DNA of 44,676 nt from the NCBI GenBank assembly GCA_018993265.1, contig JAGKSW010000062.1, forward strand, positions 1 to 44,676, given 5' to 3'. Each line of letters opens with the position of its first letter. Position 1 is the first letter of the stretch. Source of the stretch: Nostoc sp. TH1S01 (GTDB taxonomy: Bacteria > Cyanobacteriota > Cyanobacteriia > Cyanobacteriales > Nostocaceae). Shown piece after piece: positions 1 through 7,986 of the stretch. The notes below the pieces were generated by a model. The model was not told where the DNA came from. It made no database searches and was given only the letters and a program-made list of their open reading frames with translations. A program made the translations under genes and the position numbers.

Positions 1-205
1 TATAAGCGTGCCAAATGACCCATTAGTTATTCAGCCCCAGTCAGGCATAAGTTTTTATTGACCATGAATATTTCCAATATAATCTGTAATTATATTAGAC
101 GAGAAAAAAGGTGTGGTTTTCAAAAATCGACATAAAAAAGCGTAAAAAAGCCGTGACAAATGAGTAGAAAGATTCATCACTAAAAAAGTAATAGCCCTCA
201 GTAGA

Positions 206-691
206 CTAGGAAACGCTATAGTCAATAATTTCATATTTTCTGCCCTTATACTGGTCAAATATTGAGCGATGAGATGAGTAACTAAATTCATCATCGCGTT
301 CTTCATATTTTTGAATCCAGTTTTGGAGAAACTCAAATGTTTCTGTTTGTGCCTTAATTGATATAAATTTGTGTGGTTCCCAAGGACGATTGCGATTATT
401 TTCAAGGCACTGGCTAATGCCGGGATTGAGGAAATAAATTTCGGTTGAAAATTTGAGAGCAACCTTAATTAGTGTACTGTAACAGCCTTCAATTACCCAG
501 GAAATATTGTTGTCTATAAAGTCTTGTAAATCCTTTAATGTATCTTCTTGAGGACGGCGGATAGCAATTTGATTAGGTTGCCAAACAATAGTATCGAGAT
601 CCAGTATTGGAATACTGAGGTCTTTGGCAAGTTTATTGGCGAGAGTGGTTTTTCCAGAGCCGGAATTCCCAAATATTAAAATTCGATACAT
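206..691 (-). CDS. P-loop NTPase, adenylate/shikimate-kinase-like
   Basis: A 161-residue protein that starts with a Walker A loop, GNSGSGKTT, at residues 8-16, directly after a short beta strand (YRILIF). This is the layout of small nucleoside-kinase-like or FlaR-type P-loop proteins. A DLDTIVW segment near residue 32 resembles the acidic substrate-side region of that group, and VIEGCY near residue 66 is the second core strand and turn. The substrate cannot be read from the sequence. It begins with ATG, no clear Shine-Dalgarno is visible, and it stands alone on the minus strand. An overlapping 135-codon frame at 55-462 has no recognisable domain and was treated as a shadow. The family call is firm; the function is unknown. 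Confidence 0.8.
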   Translation of the reverse strand: MYRILIFGNSGSGKTTLANKLAKDLSIPILDLDTIVWQPNQIAIRRPQEDTLKDLQDFIDNNISWVIEGCYSTLIKVALKFSTEIYFLNPGISQCLENNRNRPWEPHKFISIKAQTETFEFLQNWIQKYEERDDEFSYSSHRSIFDQYKGRKYEIIDYSVS

Positions 692-788
692 GACTGTGGT
701 GATTAAACTTCAAGCGGAACTTAGAATTAGTTTGACTTACTTGCTGTCATTAAAGACCATTGCTCCCTCCCACAAAATTACACTACTA

Positions 789-953
789 TAGGACTTACGC
801 AAAAAACTCTCAAACTCTCATTTCTCCGTGAACTCCCGAAGTTTGCTCAACGCGGGGAACCCGCGCACGCAACTTCTCTCTGCGTCTGGAGTGGTACCCT
901 TCGGGAAGCCGCTTGCGCGTCTACGATTTTCCGTAGGCTGTGCGTAAGTCCTA
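789..953. mobile_element. MITE, TAGGACTTACGCA family, expanded copy
   Basis: A 165-bp element bounded by perfect inverted ends: TAGGACTTACGCA at 789-801 and its reverse complement TGCGTAAGTCCTA at 941-953. The outer parts match the reversed 93-bp copy at 24536-24628: left, GCAAAAAACTCTCAAACTC followed by CCGTGAA; right, CGATTTTCCGTAGGCTGTGCG. The centre carries about 70 extra GC-rich bases, including a GCGGGGAACCCGC hairpin and a GGTACCC...GGGAAGCCGC motif, a type of repeat common in Nostoc-like genomes. It encodes no protein. The flanks (TACTA, TTTTA) no longer match as a clean duplication, which suggests an older insertion. Confidence 0.75.
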
Positions 954-1003
954 TTTTAAATAATTGTCGTCTAGCGATGGGTGGCTATTAAAAAGATGAA
1001 TAA

Positions 1004-1120
1004 TTAAAGTCCCCTGCACAGATAATCAATCCGTTTCCAAGCAACGGCAGCTTGCTCCCAAAGATATTCTGTGGGGCTATCAGAAAGTTCAGCAGGGCAG
1101 TGATTGAAATGGTTGGGGCA
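1004..1120 (-). pseudogene. Possible 3' remnant of an unidentified gene
   Basis: An open frame of 38 codons ends in TAA at 1004-1006 and is blocked upstream by an in-frame TGA at 1121-1123, with no start codon. Its translation contains PNHFNHCPAELSDSP and, further on, EYLWEQAAVAWKRIDYL, which has the composition of a real folded protein rather than a random frame. It may be the C-terminal end of a decayed gene, in a region that also holds the 789-953 MITE and a solitary TnpB. I do not recognise the family, and the coding character is a judgement from composition only. Confidence 0.3.
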
Positions 1121-1180
1121 TCAGCCATTGGGTTAGGTGATGTAAGTCGGGTTATACCTGCAATTGCTGTTTGAGCCTAT

Positions 1181-1207
1181 AATCCCCACCCTTCAAGGGT
1201 GGGGATT
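1181..1207. terminator. Perfect 13-bp hairpin downstream of the dehydrogenase
   Basis: AATCCCCACCCTT (1181-1193) and AAGGGTGGGGATT (1195-1207) are perfect inverted arms separated by a single C. The hairpin sits 26 bp past the stop of the minus-strand dehydrogenase gene and could end its transcript. No T-run follows on the minus strand, so a REP-like or transposon-end origin is an alternative. Confidence 0.5.
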
Positions 1208-1233
1208 ATGTCAATCTTGTTCTTTTCCTGATT

Positions 1234-2283
1234 TCATATTTCGGACGAGTCTAATTCTTGGCTACAAACCATTGCGACTTTAATTACCTGGCGGGCTTTC
1301 ATGTCATGAAAAACTTGTTCTAAATCTTTCAAAGGTCGCCTTTCACTGATGAGTAATTCTAAAGGTAGTTTTCGACTAGCTATCATTGAAAGTGCCGATC
1401 GCACATATTTCGGTGTATTGTGAAATACGCCTTTTAATGTGAGTTCGCTGTAGTGCAATTGTTCTGTATTGACGGTAATTGTCGTATCTCTTGGACAACC
1501 GCCGAATAAGTTGACTGTTGCACCAGGACGGGCGCAGGCGATCGCAGTTTCCCATACACTAGGTACACCAGTGGCTTCAATCACCACATCTGCGCCCCAG
1601 CCTTGGGTAAGTTCTTTCACCACACCAGGAATATCAGGAATTTGATGATAGTTAAATGTCTGGGCTGCACCAAGTTTTTGACCAATTTCTAGCCTTTGGT
1701 CACTTCCTCCCCAGAGTAATACTTTAACTGTCTCAGCTAATGCTGCTACAAACATTAAGCCAATCGCCCCATCTCCCAAAATCACTACTTTATCTTTGGG
1801 TTTAATATTGGAACGAGCGACACCATGCAAGACACAAGCTAGAGGTTCGGTCATCGCCGCCAATTCCCAGGGCAATTCATCAGGGAGGCGCAATAAATTA
1901 TGCTGGACGATGGGTGCAGGAATTCTTAAGTATTCGGCAAATGTGCCATTATTCCAGGTCAAATTCGGGCATAAGGAATACTCTTTATGTTGACAAAAAA
2001 AGCATTCCATGCATGGTGCAGAGTTATTGGCAACGACGCGATCGCCTACTTGCCAATTAGCCACACCTGCACCCACAGCGACAATTGTCCCTGCGGCTTC
2101 ATGACCAAACAGCGTGGGTGGTTTCAACATTTTGGCATGACCACCACGCCGCCAAACTTTCAAATCTGTACCGCAAGTTGTTGCTGCTCCCACTTGAATG
2201 ACGACTTCACCAGCCGCTGGTGTGGGGTCAGCTACTTGCTCTAACCGCAAATCTTCCTGGCCATAAAGTAATGCTGCTAACAA
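1234..2283 (-). CDS. Zinc-dependent MDR alcohol/polyol dehydrogenase
   Basis: A 349-residue medium-chain dehydrogenase of the threonine/sorbitol dehydrogenase type, predicted to oxidise an alcohol or polyol with NAD(P)+. The catalytic-zinc region is present: C37 in TTCGTD and the GHE motif at 60-62. The structural-zinc cysteines are C91, C94, C97 and C105. The Rossmann loop is VILGDGAIGLMF around residue 168. Length is normal for the family. The only available start at the family's usual position is TTG at 2281-2283; the first internal in-frame ATG is Met51. No Shine-Dalgarno is visible upstream, and the tnpB element lies directly upstream, so the native promoter and start region may have been altered by the insertion. 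The substrate is unknown. Confidence 0.85.
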   Translation of the reverse strand: MLAALLYGQEDLRLEQVADPTPAAGEVVIQVGAATTCGTDLKVWRRGGHAKMLKPPTLFGHEAAGTIVAVGAGVANWQVGDRVVANNSAPCMECFFCQHKEYSLCPNLTWNNGTFAEYLRIPAPIVQHNLLRLPDELPWELAAMTEPLACVLHGVARSNIKPKDKVVILGDGAIGLMFVAALAETVKVLLWGGSDQRLEIGQKLGAAQTFNYHQIPDIPGVVKELTQGWGADVVIEATGVPSVWETAIACARPGATVNLFGGCPRDTTITVNTEQLHYSELTLKGVFHNTPKYVRSALSMIASRKLPLELLISERRPLKDLEQVFHDMKARQVIKVAMVCSQELDSSEI

Positions 2284-2348
2284 GGCTTGTGACCCAATTC
2301 AAAAGCTCCACCTGATTTTATCAGGTAGAGACTTGCATAGTGAACTAC
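2284..2348 (-). ncRNA. Candidate right end and guide (omega) RNA 3' part of the TnpB element
   Basis: The 65 bp between the tnpB stop and the dehydrogenase start contain an imperfect hairpin at 2306-2330 (arms CTCCACCTGA and TCAGGTAGAG, one mismatch, 5-nt loop). In IS200/IS605-type elements the right end just past tnpB carries such hairpins and forms the scaffold of the guide RNA, with guide sequence taken from the flanking host DNA. By that model the guide would read into the first bases of the dehydrogenase gene. The exact element boundary cannot be fixed from this sequence alone. Confidence 0.35.
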
Positions 2349-3554
2349 CTACGGTGACGCAGAGCGTACACCGTAGGCTTCCTGCCCAACAGAAAGCGTG
2401 ACAGTGGATTTCTTTCGTCCTCCCTTGACACGACTTACATCTGGGCGACAGGCTTTGTCCCCCGTTCCAGAGGTCAAAATTCGTAGTCCCTCATCTCTGA
2501 GGTTAATGCTTGCGTTTACATCTCTATCATGCCTAGTTTGGCAATTTTCACAAGTCCAAAATCTTACATCAAGCGGTAAACTGCCAACCTGATTAAGACA
2601 CGCATGACAGGTTTTTGAACTGGGAAAAAACCTATCAACTTCAAGATAAATTTTCCCTGACATTTCTGCCTTGTATTTTAACATGGTGCAGAACATTCCC
2701 CAACCAACTTGATGTATAGATTTGGCTAGTTTATGGTTTTGCATCATGCCTTTAACGTTGAGATTTTCAAGCACTATAACTTGATTTTCGTTAACTATCC
2801 TACGAGATAGCTTGTGCAGGAAATCTTCACGGCAGTTAGTTATTTTTCTGTGAACTCTAGCAACTTTTTTTCTAGCTTTATTTCGGTTATTAGAACCCTT
2901 CTGTTTTCTAGATAGCTGCTGTTGTTTAAGTTTTAAATTCTTTTCGTGCTTGTTCAGTGTTCTAAGATTGTCAAATTTTGAACCATCACTTGTAACAGCG
3001 AAGTGGTTTAATCCCAAGTCAATACCTATCGCTTTACCTTCTGTATTTGAGCTAGGTTTATCTTTGCCATCGTCAAAAAGAATTGCTGCAAAGTATTGAT
3101 TAGAATAGTTTTTGGATATGGTTACGGTTTTGATTCTTCCTTCAATCTGTCTATGGATAATTGCTGTTACATCTCCTATTTTTGGGAAGGTTACACAATT
3201 ATCAGCAACTTTGACATTTTGAGGATATTGTATTGACTGCTTACCATGCTTTGATTTGAATGTGGGGTATTTAGCTCTTTTTTCAAAGAAGTTATTGAAT
3301 GCTACCCCAAGATTTAAACAAACTTGCTGTAAACATTGTGAGTAAGTTAGTGTTAACCACTCATGCTCTTTCTTTAACTGGGGAATTATCTTTTTAACTT
3401 CGTATCCAGATAAACCCTTACCTGTCTCTTTATATGTTTGGTTCATCAAGTTCAAACAATAATTCCATAACCAGCGACAACTGCCAAAAGCTTGCGCTAG
3501 TAACTGCTGCTGTTGGACATCTGGATATAACCTGACTTTGACGACTCTTAACAT
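2349..3554 (-). CDS. tnpB: TnpB, RNA-guided nuclease of an IS200/IS605-family element
   Basis: A 401-residue TnpB starting at the ATG at 3552-3554 (MLRVVKVRLYP, the usual TnpB N-terminus); an in-frame upstream extension to 3659 lacks family character. The fold is complete: an N-terminal helix-turn-helix-like region, RuvC aspartate D179 in GIDLG, glutamate E263 in VLENL, a zinc ribbon with C316, C319, C335 and C338, and the last RuvC aspartate D345 in HDRDVNAS. TnpB proteins are RNA-guided DNA endonucleases that help retain their transposon. No tnpA (Y1 transposase) lies nearby, so this is a solitary, IS1341-like unit that would need a transposase in trans. All catalytic residues are intact, so it may be active. 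Confidence 0.93.
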   Translation of the reverse strand: MLRVVKVRLYPDVQQQQLLAQAFGSCRWLWNYCLNLMNQTYKETGKGLSGYEVKKIIPQLKKEHEWLTLTYSQCLQQVCLNLGVAFNNFFEKRAKYPTFKSKHGKQSIQYPQNVKVADNCVTFPKIGDVTAIIHRQIEGRIKTVTISKNYSNQYFAAILFDDGKDKPSSNTEGKAIGIDLGLNHFAVTSDGSKFDNLRTLNKHEKNLKLKQQQLSRKQKGSNNRNKARKKVARVHRKITNCREDFLHKLSRRIVNENQVIVLENLNVKGMMQNHKLAKSIHQVGWGMFCTMLKYKAEMSGKIYLEVDRFFPSSKTCHACLNQVGSLPLDVRFWTCENCQTRHDRDVNASINLRDEGLRILTSGTGDKACRPDVSRVKGGRKKSTVTLSVGQEAYGVRSASP

Positions 3555-3680
3555 ATTAGAGTGAACAACGTTTGTTATAAAAGAGCATAACATAAGAATT
3601 GCTAGTTTCCTCCATATCTTCCTCCCTTGCTGTCGCATCGGTCGGAAGATTGTCGTCAACTAGCCTGTCATTCATCTCGT

Positions 3681-3767
3681 CACTCGTCCTATCGGACTGA
3701 GTGAGAGGCTTCTGCCAGTTCAAGCTAAAATAGCCCAGCTTGTGTTACTTCTGAATTTAGAAGTAAC
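3681..3767. repeat. Hairpin cluster upstream of tnpB, candidate element left end
   Basis: Two hairpins lie between tnpB and the zinc-ribbon gene. One has arms CACTCGTCC (3681-3689) and GGACTGAGTG (3694-3703), with one bulged base. The other has perfect 9-bp arms GTTACTTCT (3744-3752) and AGAAGTAAC (3759-3767) around GAATTT. Such hairpins mark the ends of IS200/IS605 elements. The second also sits 9 bp past the stop of the zinc-ribbon gene and could be its terminator, although no T-run follows. Confidence 0.4.
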
Positions 3768-3775
3768 AACAAGAC

Positions 3776-3961
3776 TTAAGTATTGATTTTTGGCGGAGTC
3801 AGCACTCCTGTAGTGCGGGTTTCTCCATTATTTAAGCGATTAATTGTTAACAGCGGTACTTCTTGTCGGCACGACAGGCAAAACCAATATAGTTCACCAT
3901 GACGGACATGACGCAGTAGGGAACCACCGCAACACGGGCAAGTGTTGGCTCGCATACTCAT
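3776..3961 (-). CDS. Small zinc-ribbon protein
   Basis: A 61-residue protein with a rubredoxin-like zinc-ribbon pattern: C8, C10 and C11 (TCPCCGG) and C28, C31 (WFCLSCR), each pair followed by a turn typical of zinc knuckles. The C-terminal half is probably disordered. It starts with the ATG at 3959-3961, preceded by a strong Shine-Dalgarno (AGGGAGGA, 7-nt spacing); a second ATG two codons later is less well placed. Small CxxC proteins of this kind occur as lone genes in cyanobacteria, and no specific function is known to me. It lies 57 bp downstream of the glycosyltransferase gene on the same strand and could be cotranscribed with it. Confidence 0.75.
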   Translation of the reverse strand: MSMRANTCPCCGGSLLRHVRHGELYWFCLSCRQEVPLLTINRLNNGETRTTGVLTPPKINT

Positions 3962-4018
3962 TCCAATGTCCTCCCTAAAAATAAGATTGATGTTAAAAGC
4001 AGGTAAAAAGGTTGTAAA

Positions 4019-5086
4019 TTATTGCCGAATTTCAGCGGCATGGATGTAACCATTCAGGTTGATGCGATTTTTTATAATTTTTTTGTAGGCTGTTTCGTAG
4101 CCGTCAACCATTTGAGTAACGCTAAATTTTTTGGCGACGTGTTCTCTACAAATGTGGCGATTCAGTTTCAAAGCTGCGGGAATCATCGCTGCCATTTCTT
4201 CATAGTTTTGGCAGATAAAACCTGTTTGACCTTGAACAATAACCTCCGGTACAGAACCTCGATTCATGGCAATTACTGGTGTACCAGTGGCCATTGATTC
4301 AATCATCACCAAACCAAAGGGTTCTTGCCAAGAGATGGGGAAAAGAGTAATTGCAGCATTGCCTAGAAGTTCAGTTTTCTCAGTGTGCGTGATTTCACCA
4401 AGATATTCTATTTGCTGACCATCTATTTGGGGGGCAATTTCTTGTTCAAAAAACTTTAAGTCTGCGACATCAACTTTTCCTGCCATTTTTAAGCGCCAAC
4501 CAGTTTGCTTCGCAATGGCGATCGCTTGTTGTGGCCCCTTTTCAGGAGAAAAACGTCCTAAGAATGCCAAATATGGCGGTTCTTTTGGTTTGTCTATCAA
4601 CGGATAATCGGCAAGCTGAATTCCGTTATAGATGGTGGCAATATAATTTAAATTAATTTGCCGTTGGGCGTTACTAATGCTGACGTATGCTTGCTTTTGG
4701 TGATGACTGTATGCATTAATGTTGTCTTTTGTAAAATTGCCGTGCAGAGTATGCACACTGGGAGTTGTAACCAAACTCGCCAAGGGTAATGCCGCAATTC
4801 CTACATGAGAATGAATGATGTCGAATTCCTCAGCTTGTTGATAAGCTTGACTCAATTCAAACATTTCATACACTGCATACTCTTTGACATTATTGTCTAA
4901 ACGTAATGCCTGTGGATGAATTGCTACTAAACGAGCCAGAGTTTGTGAATCACCAGAAGCAAACAAAGTTACTTCATGGCCGCGACGCACTAATTCATCG
5001 GTCAAGCGACTCACTACCAGTTCAATTCCTCCATAATTTGGAGGCGGAACTCGTTCCCATAAAGGGGCTACCTGAGCGATTTTCAT
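4019..5086 (-). CDS. Glycosyltransferase family 4 (GT-B fold)
   Basis: A 355-residue retaining GT4 glycosyltransferase. The N-terminal acceptor domain begins MKIAQVAPLWERVPP with the glycine-rich turn YGGIE (residues 18-22). HSHVGIAALP is near residue 93, the C-terminal donor domain begins at LAFLGRFSPEKG (173-184), and the EX7E motif is E255-PFGLVMI-E263, followed by MATGTPVIA. These enzymes transfer a sugar from a nucleotide-sugar to a saccharide or lipid acceptor at the cytoplasmic membrane. The neighbours give no pathway, so donor and acceptor are unknown. Downstream lies the zinc-ribbon gene; the 459-bp region upstream separates it from the divergent xth. Confidence 0.9.
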   Translation of the reverse strand: MKIAQVAPLWERVPPPNYGGIELVVSRLTDELVRRGHEVTLFASGDSQTLARLVAIHPQALRLDNNVKEYAVYEMFELSQAYQQAEEFDIIHSHVGIAALPLASLVTTPSVHTLHGNFTKDNINAYSHHQKQAYVSISNAQRQINLNYIATIYNGIQLADYPLIDKPKEPPYLAFLGRFSPEKGPQQAIAIAKQTGWRLKMAGKVDVADLKFFEQEIAPQIDGQQIEYLGEITHTEKTELLGNAAITLFPISWQEPFGLVMIESMATGTPVIAMNRGSVPEVIVQGQTGFICQNYEEMAAMIPAALKLNRHICREHVAKKFSVTQMVDGYETAYKKIIKNRINLNGYIHAAEIRQ

Positions 5087-5545
5087 AAGTTGTTTTGGTT
5101 CGGACTGTCAGAAAGTCTTACTGTAAAGATTATTAAAATCTTTTCTCGAAGACCATGCATTTTTACTGACTCTTTTAAGATTTCAATTAACTTAACTGAC
5201 CTTAAAGAGCGCAACATTAGTTAACAGTAATGTCCAAGTCAACTGCTAAATTTTAGACCTTTTCCAGGTGGTAGGCACTAGGTGTCTACCCTTTTAGAAT
5301 ATAGCTCACCTCCCTTGAATTTCATCTACCTTGGGGATCAGAATTATTCAGAATATTTTGTAGCGGAACTTACAAAAAACTAGATTTTGTAGCTATAAAT
5401 ACTAAAAATCCCATCCGGGATCAATTTTAGGGACAGAACAATCTATGTAAAAATCAGCAGTTGCGAGGATCATTAACATAATAATTAAATAATACTAAAA
5501 TTTTGTTAAATGAGAATATTAGGCATTAGTTCGATAAATAACTAA
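5087..5545. other. 459-bp AT-rich divergent intergenic region
   Basis: No coding sequence was recognised. This stretch should hold the promoters of the minus-strand glycosyltransferase gene and the plus-strand xth gene. The only clear structure is a hairpin at 5270-5290 (arms GGTAGGCAC and GTGTCTACC, one G-T pair, loop TAG) followed by CTTTT. It has the form of a rho-independent terminator for a plus-strand transcript, but no gene precedes it on that strand. Confidence 0.5.
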
Positions 5546-6328
5546 ATGAAAATTGTTACTTGGAATGTTAATTCAATTCGCACTCGCCTAGAACAGGTGA
5601 TTGATTGGTTAAGTCAGAATCCTGTAGATGTGCTTTGTTTGCAAGAGACAAAAGTCATAGATACGGACTTTCCGCGATCGCCTTTTGCAGAATTAGGCTA
5701 TCACCTCTACATATCGGGACAAAAAGCTTATAACGGTGTTGCGCTCATCTCCCGTCAACCACTCACAGATGTTTCGGCGGGATTCACAGCCATCTTGCCT
5801 GACTTAGAACCAGAATGGGATGAGCAAAAACGTGTAATTACAGGTGTGATTGACGGCATTCGGATTGTCAATTTATATGTGCCTAACGGTTCAGCGGTTG
5901 GTAGTGAAAAATATGAATTTAAATTACGTTGGTTAACTGTGCTGCGGGAGTATTTACAATTCTTGCTCAAATCACAACCAGCCATTTGCATCTGCGGTGA
6001 CTTTAATATTGCGCTGGAATCGATAGATATCCACGACAAAGTAAATCCAGATAACCACATTATGTCATCGCCAGCAGAACGCCAAGCCTTACGAGATGTC
6101 CTGGAATTAGGCTTTGCTGATGCTTTTCGCAAATTTACTGCTGAAGGTGGACATTACAGCTGGTGGGATTATCGTACAGCCGCCTTTCGCCGCAACTTAG
6201 GTTGGCGAATCGACCATCACTATCTCACACCAGTTTTGTATGAGCGTGCTAAAAGTTGCATCATTGATGTTAACCCCAGAAAATTACCCCAACCTAGCGA
6301 CCATACACCAGTAATTGTGGAACTGTAA
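5546..6328 (+). CDS. xth: Exodeoxyribonuclease III (AP endonuclease)
   Basis: A 260-residue exonuclease III of the EEP superfamily, which cleaves DNA at abasic sites and removes blocked 3' ends in base-excision repair. Family landmarks are all present: MKIVTWNVNSIR at the N-terminus, metal-binding E34 in LQETK, Y111 in VNLYVPNG, D152/N154 in GDFNIA, WRIDHH near 221-225, and the terminal D252-H253 pair in SDHTPV. Length is standard. It is monocistronic and converges with the histidine kinase gene, from which it is separated by a terminator hairpin at 6421-6436. The ATG start at 5546 gives the canonical N-terminus. Confidence 0.96.
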   Translation: MKIVTWNVNSIRTRLEQVIDWLSQNPVDVLCLQETKVIDTDFPRSPFAELGYHLYISGQKAYNGVALISRQPLTDVSAGFTAILPDLEPEWDEQKRVITGVIDGIRIVNLYVPNGSAVGSEKYEFKLRWLTVLREYLQFLLKSQPAICICGDFNIALESIDIHDKVNPDNHIMSSPAERQALRDVLELGFADAFRKFTAEGGHYSWWDYRTAAFRRNLGWRIDHHYLTPVLYERAKSCIIDVNPRKLPQPSDHTPVIVEL

Positions 6329-6420
6329 CCAAGTGCTGAGTCCATTAATTTTGAATTTGCAATTGACGCTTGATGTGAATTATGGGCTAAAGACCTGTAT
6401 TCTTTGTGTAGATACACTGA

Positions 6421-6440
6421 ACCCGCGTAGGCGGGTTTTG
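6421..6440. terminator. Terminator between convergent xth and kinase genes
   Basis: ACCCGC (6421-6426) pairs with GCGGGT (6431-6436) around GTAG and is followed by TTTG on the plus strand. It lies about 90 bp past the xth stop and just before the end of the minus-strand kinase gene. A second small palindrome, GCGACTTCAGTCGC, follows at 6452-6465. Confidence 0.6.
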
Positions 6441-6457
6441 ACCGTGTAGCCGCGACT

Positions 6458-7978
6458 TCAGTCGCTTGGTGCAAGATATGTGGATAGATAATTTAATGGC
6501 AACGTGACTGTAAATGTGCTACCAACACCAGCTTGACTGTTAATGCTGATTTGACCTTGATGAGTTTCTACGCACTTTTTAACGATTACCAATCCTAACC
6601 CTGTACCGGGAATTGATTGGACATTGGAAGCGCGATAAAATGATTCAAATATTCGGTCTTGATCGGCTTCTGGGATACCAATTCCTTGGTCTTGAATGCG
6701 AAATATAGCTGATTTTTCCGTTAGGTCGCAAGTTAAATCAAATGATATATTGCCGCCTGCTGGAGAGTATTTTACAGCATTATTTAGTAAATTCGTAAAT
6801 ATGTAACGTAATAGTTGTTCATCCATGCAGGCATCGGTGCGATCGCTATGACAGGTAAAAATAATTTCTGTTCCTCTGGGATGAGTTGTGCTAAATTCTG
6901 CCAGTAATTCTTGACAAAATTCTTTCAAATCCAAGGAAGTCGGATGACACTCTAATTTACCTGCATCTGATTTACCCATGAACAGCATATCTTCCATGAG
7001 TTGCTTCATGGATTGCAGCGCACTATTAATTCGCTTTATGTAAGTGTTTCTTTTCTCGGCGGTTAAGTTTTCTCCTTGCAATTCAATCAATTCTACTGAG
7101 GATTGAATCACACTTAAAGGATTGCGAAATTCATGAGAGACAGTAGAAATAAACAGCGATTTAAGTTTGTTAACTTCTCGTTCTTTATGCAATGCTTGTT
7201 CGAGTAATTGTGCTTGTTGCCGTTCACTGAGATCCCAAAACACAACGACTACACCATTAATTTGTCCAGGCTGGCGCATAATTGGAGAAGCACTATCACC
7301 AATAGGTACTCTGGAGCCATTTTTCCTAATCAGTGATGTAAAGTCATCTAAATATACAACTTGTCGCTCTCTTAAGACTCTGGCTACAGGATTTTCTAAT
7401 GAAGTCTCTGTGACTTCATCAACTAACTGAAAAATTTTCGAGATATCTTTCCCCAAAGCATCTGCTTGTTTCCAACCAGTGATTAACTCCGCCGCCGGGT
7501 TGACAAATGTGACAATTCCTTTTTCATTGGTGGCAATGACAGCATCACTCATTGAGTTGAGAAGCGTGGCTAATCGGTCTCGATTTTCTCGTAAGTCGCG
7601 TTCTAATTCGTGTTTTAATAAACCAATTTCAATCGCGATCCGCAAATCTTTTGGCGTGAATGGTTTAATGACGTAGCCAAATGGTTGAGTAGCTTTTGCT
7701 CTGTGTACTGTATTATTATCAGCGTAAGCTGTCAAAAAAATTACGGGTATATCTAACTGCTCACGAATTAGAGATGCTGCTGTAATTCCATCCATGTCAC
7801 CTTTTAAGATGACATCCATTAAAACTAATTCTGGTTTGCTTTCTAAGGCTTTAGCAATGGCAACTTGTCCAGAAGAAGCTGTACCGATTACTGTATATCC
7901 TAGTTGACTTAGTTGGTTAGCAATGGTTCTGGCAACTATGACTTCATCTTCAACAACTAAAATTCTCACTTGCTCCAT
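6458..7978 (-). CDS. Hybrid response regulator-histidine kinase (REC-PAS-HisKA-HATPase_c)
   Basis: A 506-residue signalling protein. An N-terminal receiver domain (1-120) has the acidic pair E10-D11, phosphoacceptor D55 in LVLMD, T83 and K105. A PAS domain follows (about 131-255: LATLLNSMSDAVIAT through GVVVVFWDLSERQ), then HisKA with phospho-His H282 in STVSHEFRNP, and HATPase_c with the N box NLLNNAVKYS (396-405), DQGIGIP and GTGLGL. Because the receiver precedes the kinase core, phosphorylation by another kinase would control this one's activity. The obvious partner is the kinase encoded just upstream (8-bp gap, same strand), which ends in a HisKA_2 transmitter. No DNA-binding domain is present in either protein, so the final output is elsewhere. 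The protein has no membrane segment. Confidence 0.93.
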   Translation of the reverse strand: MEQVRILVVEDEVIVARTIANQLSQLGYTVIGTASSGQVAIAKALESKPELVLMDVILKGDMDGITAASLIREQLDIPVIFLTAYADNNTVHRAKATQPFGYVIKPFTPKDLRIAIEIGLLKHELERDLRENRDRLATLLNSMSDAVIATNEKGIVTFVNPAAELITGWKQADALGKDISKIFQLVDEVTETSLENPVARVLRERQVVYLDDFTSLIRKNGSRVPIGDSASPIMRQPGQINGVVVVFWDLSERQQAQLLEQALHKEREVNKLKSLFISTVSHEFRNPLSVIQSSVELIELQGENLTAEKRNTYIKRINSALQSMKQLMEDMLFMGKSDAGKLECHPTSLDLKEFCQELLAEFSTTHPRGTEIIFTCHSDRTDACMDEQLLRYIFTNLLNNAVKYSPAGGNISFDLTCDLTEKSAIFRIQDQGIGIPEADQDRIFESFYRASNVQSIPGTGLGLVIVKKCVETHQGQISINSQAGVGSTFTVTLPLNYLSTYLAPSD

Positions 7979-7986
7979 TGGAAATA

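Noticed and set aside
55-462. 135-codon minus-strand frame overlapping the P-loop NTPase
   Set aside because: It overlaps the well-supported NTPase in another frame, has no domain or start signal, and its composition looks like a shadow.
3555-3659. 35-codon N-terminal extension of TnpB
   Set aside because: TnpB proteins begin at the MLRVVKVRLYP position; the extension has no family similarity and lies in the presumed element end.
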